The notes beneath the pieces are model-generated. The model saw only the letters and a list, made by a program, of their open reading frames with translations. It made no database searches and was not told the origin of the DNA. Positions 1 through 8,290 of a stretch of 20,962 nt of DNA are shown here, piece after piece; the first letter of the stretch is position 1; each line of letters begins with the position of its first letter. The position numbers and the translations under genes are program-made. The DNA is from Chara braunii (lineage: Eukaryota; Streptophyta; Charophyceae; Charales; Characeae), in NCBI GenBank assembly GCA_003427395.1, contig BFEA01000003.1, positions 7,845,428-7,866,389 on the forward strand, in the 5' to 3' direction.

Positions 1-62
<62 letters not shown>
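1..62. repeat. (AG)n microsatellite at window edge
   Basis: An uninterrupted AG dinucleotide run that starts at the first base, so its true length is unknown. It decays into AG-rich sequence up to about 105. The same motif recurs at 4133-4205 (as CT), 10793-10957 and 19993-20049. Confidence 0.97.
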
Positions 63-64
<2 letters not shown>

Positions 65-105
65 GGGGAGAGATTGAGAGAGAAGGAGAGCAAGGGAGAG
101 AGACT

Positions 106-1540
106 GAGGAACACACACACTCCACTCCAACATTGGAATTGATTGCTACGACAAATGAGCACCCCATGAAGAGTACCAGCAACAAACTCAATGGCCGACT
201 TGCAGCTTAGGGTTGCAACCAAGAGTACAGCATAAGGTGTTCAAGCAGTTGAACACCAGTCTTTTGTTTTCGGAAGCAAACCTGCTGTCAGCAGGTTTGA
301 GTCTGGTGCAAAGTGCAGGGCGCGTTGAATTCAAAGTGTGTTTGGCGAAATGCACGTCAGTTTTGAATTTCAGAAGGGAGGGCTGCAAACAGAAACCTGC
401 AAGCTAATAGTGACCCAATACGAACAGTGTCTGGCAGTGTCCACTGCATGGAGTATGATATCTGATGATCAAGTTCTGGCCAGAAATTTACCAGGATGGA
501 TTTTGGGTGGGGCAAGCGGGTGGAGAAGAAAGGAACCAGAGCGGACGGACGTCTGGAACTAGGGGGGGAATGAGATGAGGAAACAGGGAAACATCATGGA
601 GAGACCAGACATGAGAGGGATATGGGATGTTGCGACGCCGGAGAGAGGGGTGCCCGGAGTGTGAGAATCAGAGCATATTGAAGACAGAAAGTAAGGAACG
701 AAGGACAAGAAGAAAAATAAAATGGCAAAGATGATTATTTAGGGTAGAGGCATCATGCATATGCCATTCTTTATATGTATGGCGCAAAGAAAAGGCAATC
801 CACAGACAAACCCCTAATTATCATGATGATGACGAGTGAAGACACGTGTCATGTCAACGAGATTAACAACATCAAAAAGATTCTCACACCTTTCCAGTTT
901 GAGAAAAAACTGCGGAGCTTGCTCCCTATCGTGGGCCTGTGTTTGCGCCCCTGCATCAGCAAACGTATGAGACCTCAAATAAATTCATGTAGGTGATTGT
1001 TTTTCCTTCTTTTAATAATCAATCTTGTGAAATTGAGGAAGGCCCTCCAGCATGCTTCCAGGTGAGATGTCAACATTGTTTGCTTTTAGTCTCTGCCTCC
1101 TTAAGCTTGGTCATCGGTTCATAAAACCCAGCAAGGCAGATTTGAGTTGATTCGCAATGATGGCGCGTGCAAAAGGGCTGTCGTATTCCCCTGAACGCAA
1201 AGCACACTCAATATGACGGTATCAGACCAGACTTATAGTTTGTATACATTCACGATTAGGGTGCACCGAGTTTGGGGGAAAATGGTACTCATCCCTAGAG
1301 CACTCAAGGCCTTACAACAACAGGGAAAGGGAGCAAGCAGCGCCGGTGCGAGTGGAAGGCAGGTGACATAAATCAAATTTCTCATGGGTCGGTGCCAAGA
1401 TGGAACCTCTAGATAAGAGTCACAGATGTTCCCTATGAGTGAAAATGTAGACCTTCCATCAACAGCACCGAGAGTTAAAACTTCAAAGTGTGAAAAAAGA
1501 AACCTAAAGACACTTGAGAAATAGTGGAACGGCCCCAACA
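106..1540. other. Non-coding stretch, no gene recognised
   Basis: About 1.4 kb in which I see only short open frames without recognisable motifs. The one structural feature is a perfect 11-bp inverted repeat with a single central base at 277-299. A 73-codon open frame at 775-996 (plus) has no family resemblance that I can name and I do not call it. Confidence 0.6.
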
Positions 1541-1550
1541 GGGGTAAACT

Positions 1551-1709
1551 AAACCCTAGTGTAGCCATGCTGGACTGTCTGAAAAAGTGCCAGGTCAGGG
1601 GTAAAGCCCAGTGTAGCCATACTGGTCAAGTAAACCCTAGTGTAGCCATACTGGTAAAGTAAACCCTAGTGTAGCCATGCTGGAATGTCTGAAAGGTGCC
1701 AGGCCTGGT
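1551..1709. repeat. Tandem array with AAACCCTAG core, 4 units
   Basis: Four units begin at 1551, 1603, 1632 and 1661. Each starts with AAACCCTAGTGTAGCCAT (AAAGCCCAGTGTAGCCAT in unit 2) followed by (A/G)CTGG. Units 2 and 3 are 29 bp. Units 1 and 4 are about 50 bp because they carry the same extra tail, TGTCTGAAA then GTGCCAGG. The order is therefore long-short-short-long, which suggests unequal exchange. The AAACCCTAG core resembles a plant telobox, but there is no telomere tract. Confidence 0.85.
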
Positions 1710-1927
1710 TTGCAATAGGCTGTAGGAGTCTAGGACCACATTAGAATTTTGAACAAGCGTTTCAGAATACCACATAAAGAAAAAACTGTACGGAAGACCC
1801 CAGTCCTGTGGTTGAATGGTGCACATATGAGGCTGTACGGACAGGTCATGAATTCAAATACTGATGGGTACAACAACGTCAGATAGATATACATACCTGC
1901 ATACTTGAAACCCCCTCCGCGCACACT

Positions 1928-1976
1928 CCCCCCCCCACCCCCACACCGCCCCACCCCCACGCCCCCTGCCCCACCC
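1928..1976. other. C-rich tract, G-quadruplex potential on minus strand
   Basis: Nearly pure C with interspersed A or G: one run of nine Cs and several runs of four to six. Read on the minus strand this gives many GGGG runs separated by one to three bases, a classic G-quadruplex pattern; the plus strand could form an i-motif. It is not a simple microsatellite. Confidence 0.8.
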
Positions 1977-2180
1977 AAAGAAAGACGAATAGGGAAAGAC
2001 AACGACTTGGCCCCTCAGTAGGGAAACCTACTACCGAACGCTCTCATCATTGATACACACAGATGCAATGTTTCAGAAGATAGAAAGTCACTAGCTAATG
2101 ATCTCTGGCTTTGGAAAAATGTAGCTTGGAGTGGCTTTGAAACGTCAGCATTGGGTTACACTGGAATTGACTGGACAAAC

Positions 2181-2353
2181 CTTTTCTACTCCTAGCTTCA
2201 TTTTCAGAGCTTCTTCTTCTGGATCGGTGGGAATGGCCGTTGGGTCCTCGCCATCAGCAACTCCTTGCACAGCTCTTTCCACTCTCCGTTTCTCAATTAT
2301 CCGCTTAATCGAGTTGATTTCCTTTTGTGGAAGCCAATCACAGCCACCAAGAA
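2181..2353 (-). CDS. Possible internal exon of an unrecognised host gene
   Basis: On the minus strand about 57 codons stay open and read like soluble protein, not repeat: LPQKEINSIKRIIEKRR near the start, then an acidic part with GEDPTAIPTDPEEEALKM. The stretch is bounded by splice-like signals. Upstream is a pyrimidine-rich tract with a CTAAC branch-like motif and an AG; at the low-coordinate end is AAAAG/GTTTGT, a good 5' splice-site match. I could not find matching neighbour exons and do not recognise the family. The helical basic segment followed by an acidic segment is all that can be said. It could be a pseudo-exon or a chance open frame. Confidence 0.3.
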
Positions 2354-2690
2354 CTCGTTAGAAATGGAAGACCGGGGAAGAATGCAAGGCAAATGAGCAA
2401 TGCGAACTACAGAAACCAAATTGCAGCATTCCATAGAAATCCAGATAACTTGTGCGCAAACTGAAGACAGATTGCACAACGAAATAACACCAAATAAGTA
2501 AGAGCAGAACACCGAAGTCAATTGATAATGAAAGCCCTCTTCTCGCCTGCAACACCAATGTCAACAATGTCACTCATCCTATATGGCGCTCAGCGCCCAG
2601 ACTACAATCAGACAGCACCTATCGTCCTAGACTCTAATGACAGCAACACGTCTTCATGAAGTACAGCAGCCGATGACAAATGAAGACTTG
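2354..2690. other. No gene seen
   Basis: About 340 bp of mixed-composition sequence with no motif, repeat or RNA that I recognise. If 2181-2353 is an exon this would be its upstream intron or flank. Confidence 0.4.
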
Positions 2691-3328
2691 CACTGAAGCA
2701 GCCTGCTCATTGCCCACCTTTCCCTCATTTTTCTCTCACAGTCCCTCGCCCAAGGACCTCCTCTCAACCTCCCAGGCTATGGCGTCAGCAGCCCGGCTAT
2801 GGCTGCTGCGCTCTTGCTGCGTCCATACAGCTTCTCCTCCTGCCGGCGCCCTTCTCCACTCTACCTGACTCTCGTCCAGCAAGCCAGCGCTCCAGCAAGG
2901 GCTGCTGCCGTCCAGCCAGCCAGAATGTGAGAAGTGAGTGAGTCTCACTTCCTTATGTGCTGGCTGGCTGGGCGGGCAGGCTCAGATGCTTGGCCTCTGT
3001 CCCAATAGCTGCGCCCAGGGCCCTTCCAGAATGTGCCTGGGGCTCAACTGTAAGTGCCCTGGATCTCAGCATCTTCAGCCGATCGGGCTACCGGTTGGTT
3101 GAAGATGCTGCGAGCAGTAAACAACCCACAAGGCCCCTTTTTCCTCACATCGGCAGAAAAGGCCTCATAGAGTTTCCAGGGGGGGCGCCTTCACATTGGG
3201 CCGGCACAGAGTTTCCAGCGGGTGCAGGCCCATTTCAACCTAGGTCAAGGGCCTCATGCTTTGCACTCCCTCCTCCTCTGCTCAGAAATTCCTCTGAGTA
3301 AGCCTTCAATCCACTTGCTGCTTCCCTT
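2690..3328 (-). mobile_element. LTR/3' flank of Ty3 copy A (degraded)
   Basis: This sequence lies directly downstream (minus sense) of the copy A chromodomain stop codon, where the 3' untranslated region and LTR belong. It is rich in GCTGGCTGG and CCAGC-type motifs, also seen in the corresponding place of copy C (about 18640-18720). A hairpin with 14-bp arms (3067-3080 and 3097-3110) surrounds a CCGG-containing loop. I could not define LTR ends (TG...CA) or a target-site duplication, so the boundaries are approximate. Confidence 0.45.
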
Positions 3329-3331
3329 TTA

Positions 3332-3915
3332 TCACCTCTTCTCACAGCGAGATACGACTTGAGGGGCTGTCTTCATCAGCTCCTCTCTCCTGAACCACCA
3401 ATCTTCTTTAGGAACCGTATGATGCCTGAATCTCACCCGGAACTGCATTTGTGGTTTTGGCGGTCTTCCACTATCAACATGCTTAGGTACAAGCATTAAT
3501 TTGTGCTTCACAATCTCATCGATGTTGACGTACCCAACTATGGTTGGGGGCAACATCAAACTTCCTGAAGGAAACTCATCAGTTTATGCGAAAGGAAGTA
3601 GTTTGGATGTGTGAAAGACTAGGTAAGTATGTAGGTGTGGTGGAATGTGTATGGCGTATGAAGGGGCATCTGGGTCTGAATCCACGACGTTGTCAACTTG
3701 CCATGGCCCAAAATACTGTGGCATTATTTTGTGATAAAATAACTACCTCTTGAGTAAACTCAAAAGACTTAACCCAGACCTGTTCCCCTACCTGAAACTT
3801 TGACTCTCTTCTGCGTTGTTCTCAGATGCTATCATGGCATTCTGAGATTTTTCAACCTGCTCAACTGTCTGCTGCAGCATTTTGTCATACTCTATCCCAA
3901 ACTCGATGCTTCATG
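3332..3915 (-). pseudogene. Ty3 copy A: integrase C-terminus and chromodomain (broken)
   Basis: This is the 3' end of a Ty3/gypsy pol gene. From 3915 downwards the minus strand carries a segment matching the region after the integrase core in copies B and D. A VWVKS-like stretch (GPY/F-type module) follows in another frame, then IPPHLHTY and SKLLPF as in the intact family. The last 75 codons (3559-3332) are open and hold a chromodomain-like tail: VGYVNIDEIVKHKL, then FRVRFRHH, then EDWWFRREELMKTAP, ending at a stop. At least two frameshifts and stops precede it. The chromodomain sequence is clearly diverged from B and C (WWFRREEL against RWFTREEL), so A is a different or older subfamily. Protease, RT, RNase H and the integrase core are absent upstream. 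Confidence 0.75.
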
Positions 3916-4130
3916 GTGCTGCAGACTGCATTGAACCACATTGTTCGTCACCTCACGCACACACACAATGAGAGATCACACGAAATCCACACTCGAAACC
4001 GGAGATGCAAGCCCAGATTAGCGCAGCTTAGAAATTCCAACGAATTACCATATTAAGCAGCTTCAGAGTTCCGTCCACCAGCGCTCATCAGCACAGAGTT
4101 GAGCAACCCATTACCAGCATCCTCATCCAG

Positions 4131-4132
<2 letters not shown>

Positions 4133-4205
<73 letters not shown>
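4133..4205. repeat. (CT)n microsatellite inside LTR of copy B
   Basis: About 36 uninterrupted CT units. Copy C has a short CTCTCTCTCT run at about 18479-18490 in its own LTR-side flank, so the dinucleotide tract may be an ancestral part of this LTR family that expanded here. Confidence 0.95.
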
Positions 4206-4208
<3 letters not shown>

Positions 4209-4343
4209 CTTGGCTCGTCCCAGCCTCTGCTTCTCTTGGCTTGACTTGGACCCGGTACCGGCTGCCCGCGGCCTGTTTGCTTCCGGAATGTTGAGGCCCG
4301 GTACCTCCCTGAGTCCTCCTTGGTGTGCTGCTGCTTTTTGGTC

Positions 4344-4445
4344 TGTGAGACGTGACCTTCGACTGTGGGTCGTGACCCTTGCCTGTGGGATGTGACCTTT
4401 TTGACTGTGGGACGTGACTTTTGCCTCTGGGATGTGACTTTTGAC
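4344..4445. repeat. 20-22 bp tandem array in LTR of copy B
   Basis: Five units begin at 4344, 4364, 4384, 4406 and 4426, with consensus TGTGGGAYGTGACTTTTGMC. Successive units alternate between endings GAC and GCC, giving a roughly 40-bp higher-order dimer. A single related GATGTGACTTTTGACC occurs in the copy C flank near 19159. Arrays like this in LTR U3 regions often carry enhancer sites; that role is inference. Confidence 0.85.
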
Positions 4446-4625
4446 TGGGTACCGATTGACCTCTGGAGTACCCGGCTTAACCCTTCTGAATCTGGCCGAC
4501 CTGGCCTCTTTGACTTGGGGACTTTTGACCCTGAAACCCGAATTTGGGGTCTGGAGGGTGAAATGCCTTTCACTCTCTCCAGCCTGATTTCGAGGTCCTC
4601 TGAGAAAGTTAAACTGTTAAAACCT

Positions 4626-4811
4626 TTATCTGTCAACTATGTTGATTCCTCTTCTAGTTCTCTCATAGTAAGACACTATGTGCGGTGCAGTTTCCACTAG
4701 CTCATCTCTAGTAAACCAGCGATCTTCCGAAAGGTTCCTGATAAGCAAATCTGACCTTATATTGTCGTTGGGGCCTACCCCAACGTCCAGATCTATAGAC
4801 ATCCTCTGCAA
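4626..4811 (-). pseudogene. Copy B chromodomain tail
   Basis: This is the last part of the pol polyprotein, in a different frame from the integrase segment it overlaps (4708-5538). It contains EDRWFTRDELVETAPHIVSY, the C-terminal half of a chromodomain-like module, and stops just before the 3' flank. The N-terminal half (IVAEDVYRSG, then RQYKVRFAYQEP) is at the end of the overlapping frame. A frameshift therefore lies at about 4708-4745, within the domain. In chromoviruses this domain guides integration to particular chromatin; here it is broken. Confidence 0.8.
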
Positions 4812-5538
4812 CGATGTGGTCTACGTCATACTTGCCATCCATATCCGAAGGAATCGTAGATCTTTGAGACGGAAATAGATCATTGCTGACACAAGGGAGC
4901 AACTTAGAGGCATTAAACAGCGGGTACATGTGCAAATGTGGGGGAATCTCAACGGCATAGGAAGGACCATCCACATCACCAATCACGTCAAGGATCTGCC
5001 ACGGTCCCCTACATGCAGGCAATAGCTTCTGCGAGATGTTCTCCTCCGGGAGAAACTCCTTGGATTTCACCCAGACCAAATCCCCTACAGCAAACTGTGA
5101 AGGTCTGTGGTGCTTATTTGCCTGTTCAATCATCTGATGCTGTGCCTTCCTTATATTTCCACTTACTTTCTCTAAATCCTTCTTGTACTGCACAGCGAGT
5201 TCCCTAGTCCCTGGAGAAAGCCTTTGCACCTGATCAGGGTTCAGACAGTCAACGGGCCTGCGTGGGCGCCAACCCAAACGCAGTTCAGTGGCCGTCCTTG
5301 CTGTAGCTAGATGTACAGAGTTGTTGTAAGCACTAGCTACCTTAGGAAGATGCTCATCCCAGTCAATCTGATCGGGTCGTATATACATGTGCAGCACCTG
5401 CTGCAACACTTTGTTCATTTGTTCGGTCTGTCCGTTTGTCTCAGGATGTTTGCCTGAAGACATAGTCAGTTTGGATCCGTAGACACTCATGAGCTGCTGC
5501 CAGTGCTCGCCCGTAAATCGTGTATCCCTGTCACTCAC
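4708..5538 (-). pseudogene. Copy B integrase, core second half to chromodomain (276 codons open)
   Basis: This is the longest open frame of copy B. It starts at the integrase motif SDRDTRFTG. The catalytic Asp (third residue) and the Glu of QTEQMN are separated by exactly 35 residues, the D-D-35-E spacing of retroviral-type integrases. Downstream come VGDLVWVKSKEF and LLPACRGPW (GPY/F module), IPPHLHMYPLFNASKL, and the first half of the chromodomain. The first catalytic Asp lies in the separate segment at 5531-5803. Compared with copy D, about 32 nt are missing at 5536-5545, removing the residues just before SDRD and shifting frame. The apparent Met start is an artefact of that break, not a real start. 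Confidence 0.88.
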
Positions 5539-5850
5539 AATTATTGAAGAACTCCTGAATTACTAAGTCTGTCCTAGCTTCAGCAAGGAGTGGCACAAAA
5601 ACAGCAAACTTGCTAAACCTGTCCACTATGACCGTAACTTGGCTCATTCCATTTCTACTCCTAACTTTAGTGTCCATGAAATCTAAGACACGGAGTCTCC
5701 GAGACCTGACGGTATAGGCAGCGGTCTTAGTAACCCAAAGGGAGGCTGCGTGGAACTCTTGTTCCTCTGACACACCTTGCAGCCTTGCACATAAGCGATG
5801 CAATCATGCTTCATTCCAATCCACGTGTAGGAATGCAAGAGGTAAGCTAC
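5531..5850 (-). pseudogene. Copy B integrase, zinc-binding part and first core strand
   Basis: At about 5820-5700 one frame reads MKHDCIAYVQGCKVCQRNK, the CxxC half of the HHCC zinc-binding domain, followed by the proline-rich GLLRPLPIPSG linker. A stop and frameshift then switch to a frame holding LDFMDTKVRSRNG and VDRFSKFAVFVPL, the first catalytic Asp and conserved core strand. That frame ends at a stop next to the 32-nt deletion. The same arrangement without the early frameshift is present in copy D at 16793-17077. Confidence 0.85.
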
Positions 5851-5922
5851 ATCTTCCTCCAGCCGAAGTGTCCCTCAGTATCGTGGCATTCCCCCTAGAT
5901 CAGACTGCGAATCTCCTCGCTG

Positions 5923-6520
5923 TTAGGTATGCATAATCTGTCGTGCAAGTCCGTCTTTTTCAAACAACAGTCCCTGGGTCATCCTATAATCTGGAACTTC
6001 GTGCAGTGTCGTCTGTACCTTGTGAATCAACTGACTGTAGACAGGATCACTAGCGTAAGGGGTTCTAATCTTTCCTTGTAATTCGGCACCTGCATCCAAA
6101 TATGTCACTATGGCACTGAAGAAATCAGCTTGTCTGCTTAGCGCATTAGAGACAACATTTTAGTTCCCCTTTAATGGCTAATGGTCCAAATATATTTTGA
6201 AATGCTGTCCTCGGAGTTAATGTCGCGAATGATTCAAGGCTACTCTAAGAGCAAACAGCTCTCTCTCTCGTACGTGGAAACCGCAACCTTCTCACTAGGC
6301 AGTCTAGATGGCATAAACATGTACCCATTTTACCGTCATTTTGTTGAAGTATAACGCCAATCCCGTATTGACTGGCGTGAGTTGTAAATATAAATGGCAA
6401 AGATGGATCAGCGATCTTGAGAACCGGGTACTCCATCAAGCACTTCTTTAGACGCTTGAAGGTTGAGGTGTCGTCCTTATCCCATTTCCAGATTGTTTCC
6501 TTCCTCAATAGCCGACGCAA
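5923..6520 (-). pseudogene. Copy B RNase H and connection region
   Basis: 6520-6245 encodes the tether and start of RNase H: RRLLRKETIWKWDK, FKRLKKCLMEYPVLKIAD, then FTTHASQYGIGVILQQ. The family motif is TDAS; here the catalytic Asp codon is a His codon at 6377-6379. In a shifted frame 6270-6172 continues with ELFALRVALNHSRH and HFKIYLDH, and at about 6160-6130 with NVVSNALSRQADFF (the DALSR motif closing RNase H). 6108-5923 is the connection segment (LQGKIRTPYASDPVYSQL) that leads to the integrase. There are several stops and frameshifts. Confidence 0.85.
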
Positions 6521-6544
6521 TGGAGCAGCTATTACAGTAAAGTT

Positions 6545-7195
6545 TCATACGAGCTTGCGGTAATAGTTGGCTAGACCAAGGAACGACCGTAGTTCTGTCA
6601 ATGCGTGGGGCGTCGGCCAGTCTCTGATTGCTGCTATCTTAGCGTCCTCCGGTTTGATCCCACCTCCATCGAGCGCATGACCCAAATGCAACACCTGATG
6701 CTTAGCCCATTCACACTTCTTTGGATTTATCTTAAACTCAACGTCGTACAACTTGCTTAGCACTAAACGAAGGTGCTTCTCGTGCTCTTCTAACGACTTA
6801 CTGAAAATCAAAATTATCATCTAAATATACAACGACGAATTTATATGGCCAGTCACGGAAGAGTTCATTCATACAACGCTGGAAGGTAGCAAGGGTGTTA
6901 GTCAACCCGAACGACATGACCACAAACTCGTAGTGGCCATATCGAGTATTAAAGGTCGTCTTGTGTCTATCCATAAGGTCATCTATTTGTGGTAATGGCT
7001 CAACATTTTTTATCGTAATTGCATTGAGACCCCTATAATCTATATGCATGCATAGATCGCCCTCTTTCTTTGGCACAAACAAAACCGGTGCACCATACAG
7101 TGGGGAACTTGACTTAATCCACCCTTTCTTTATTAGTCCATCTAACTGTTTGCGCAGCTCACCGAGCTCCTTGGGGACATCCGATAGATGGGGCC
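6545..7195 (-). pseudogene. Copy B reverse transcriptase (motif A deleted)
   Basis: From 7082: [21 protein letters not shown], then DDLMDR fused directly to [14 protein letters not shown], then [19 protein letters not shown] and FVVVYLDD (6827-6816). The Ty3 family normally has some 25 residues between MDR and TTFNTRYG, including the motif A catalytic Asp in an F(S/T)K(I/L)DL block. That block is missing here, breakpoint about 6965. After YLDD a frameshift at about 6815 moves to 6820-6545, which carries the rest: [23 protein letters not shown] and TELRSFLGLANYYRKLV. The start of the domain (up to 7195) is in yet another frame. Confidence 0.9.
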
Positions 7196-7477
7196 CTTGG
7201 GAATCCTGCTATCGGGTTCTATATCTATCTGGTGCTTGGTCTCCCTTTCAACTACTCCACTTGGGGCCTCTCCCACGTCAGCGAACTCGTCTAACAAATT
7301 CGGCACATTGGGTGGTATGGGCACTTCTTCCTTTTTACCCTCACAAACCGGTCTCACAATGGCGACAAACACTTGCTCAGCGCGGTCATTCTTGACCACA
7401 TGCTGGGTGAACACAAGGGCACTCATACAGCAAAGGGACAAACTACTCTCTACGGGGGATGCATAATACAAATGCAA
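7142..7477 (-). pseudogene. Copy B protease-RT linker
   Basis: The segment LLDEFADVGEAPSGV, then [21 protein letters not shown] is the typical Ty3/gypsy lead-in to reverse transcriptase, the counterpart of EFxDVF...H.I...PYRMSP in other elements. A frameshift follows RMSP at about 7170. The N-terminal 40 codons of this frame have no motif. Confidence 0.8.
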
Positions 7478-7564
7478 TTTTTATTTCCCACCTTGGGGAT
7501 TGGGAAGCCAACACTCATTCTCGCCCATCTTAATGACATATGCAACATTGGCCCAGTTTGTTCC

Positions 7565-7860
7565 TCATATCATGTCAAAAGGAAGGCTATCCTCCATTAA
7601 GAGTGTCATGGAGTGCAAAACTTTCTCTACCTTTCTCCCTGCCTCCAACCGACAGTATGGCTTGACCCCTTCAACAAACTCACATACTATCATTTCCCGA
7701 TTGTCGGTCAACTTTCTAATGACCGGCTCCTCTAACTTCTTCACCTTCATACCTAGGTGCATTTTCTACAACCCTCTTCAACTAATATAACTCCGCGTTG
7801 ACCCACTGTCTACTAGCGTGCCTATCCTTTCTCTAGTTACTTCTACATTCACTGTTATTA
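7565..7860 (-). pseudogene. Copy B aspartic protease remnant
   Basis: At about 7835-7785 the minus strand reads RIGTLVDSGSTRSYIS, with the DSG active-site triad of retropepsin-like proteases at about 7805-7813. Two stops follow before a 65-codon segment down to 7565 (LEEPVIRKLTDNREMIVCEF, later LPFDMI), which resembles the rest of the protease domain. The preceding sequence (7900-7850) is lysine-rich. No Gag zinc knuckle is seen upstream, so the element is truncated here. Confidence 0.78.
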
Positions 7861-8024
7861 GTTGCCCCTTCGACTTCTTCTTCATTTCGGCCCAAGCGCG
7901 GCGACGAGTGATCAGCTCATCACCAATGCTTGCGAGGGAACCACCTAGAGAGGTCCTAACACAAGCAACCTCTGGACAACCCTAGGGGACCTTCAGACAA
8001 GAGGGTGCTTGTTCAACTCGCTGC

Positions 8025-8290
8025 CAGCACGAATATTTGTGCGTATTTTTGCGTCTCACACGAGACACATCTTTGATGATACTTGAGAATGTAGCACATC
8101 TTTGTACGGCCCGCAACCGACTCTTAGAAGTCGGGAATGGCGAGTGAGCATACGGTCAGATCAGAGAGTGTGTGATCATGCACTTTGGGGGCACACACAG
8201 TTTTTAGACAGGCGTCTGGTGGTTTAGTGAACTGATGTTGTAATTAACAACCTCGCGCAATAGGGTGAGCTAGAGAAGGATTAGAATTTT
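8025..8290. repeat. Repeat R, copy 1
   Basis: It matches 19543-19830 in the same orientation. Shared landmarks in order: CGAATA...TATTTG hairpin, TTTTGCRTCTCACA, GATGATACTTGAGA against GACGATATTCGAGA, CTGGGAATGGC-like, TCAGATYAGAGAGTGTGTG, ATGCACTT, then a G-rich end. Similarity looks like 70-80% by eye. No coding frame runs through both copies. Its 5' end lies about 125 bp from the point where Ty3 copy B is truncated. The family is unknown to me. Confidence 0.75.

Larger units (their letters stand above)
3960..4620 (-). mobile_element. 3' LTR region of Ty3 copy B
   Basis: It lies immediately after the copy B stop codon (minus sense). Its assignment rests on two matches. First, 4555-4645 resembles 19260-19340, the same position in copy C, sharing the motif GTCCTCTGAGAAA. 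Second, 4236-4275 (read minus) aligns with 18070-18115 in copy D: AGGCCGCGG, a GGTACCGG palindrome, then AGCCAAG-type sequence. Inside are a 20-22 bp tandem array (4344-4445) and a long CT microsatellite (4133-4205). The end nearest 3960 is uncertain and no clean TG/CA termini or target-site duplication were identified. Confidence 0.6.
4626..7900 (-). mobile_element. Ty3/gypsy copy B, degenerate pol region
   Basis: Reading the minus strand from 7900 to 4626 gives the Ty3/gypsy order protease, reverse transcriptase, RNase H, connection, integrase zinc-binding part, integrase core, GPY/F module, chromodomain, stop. Integrase after RNase H separates it from Ty1/copia. It lacks Gag: sequence above about 7900 no longer resembles the element, and repeat R1 begins at about 8025. 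Coding is split by at least seven frameshifts or stops, and catalytic residues are lost in RT and RNase H, so the copy is dead. Confidence 0.9.

Noticed and set aside
1551-1709. CRISPR-like array
   Set aside because: The units are contiguous with no unique spacers, and the window is eukaryotic.
4088-4636. 182-codon minus-strand frame over the copy B LTR
   Set aside because: It consists of translated minisatellite and CT repeat with no domain; the region is better explained as LTR.
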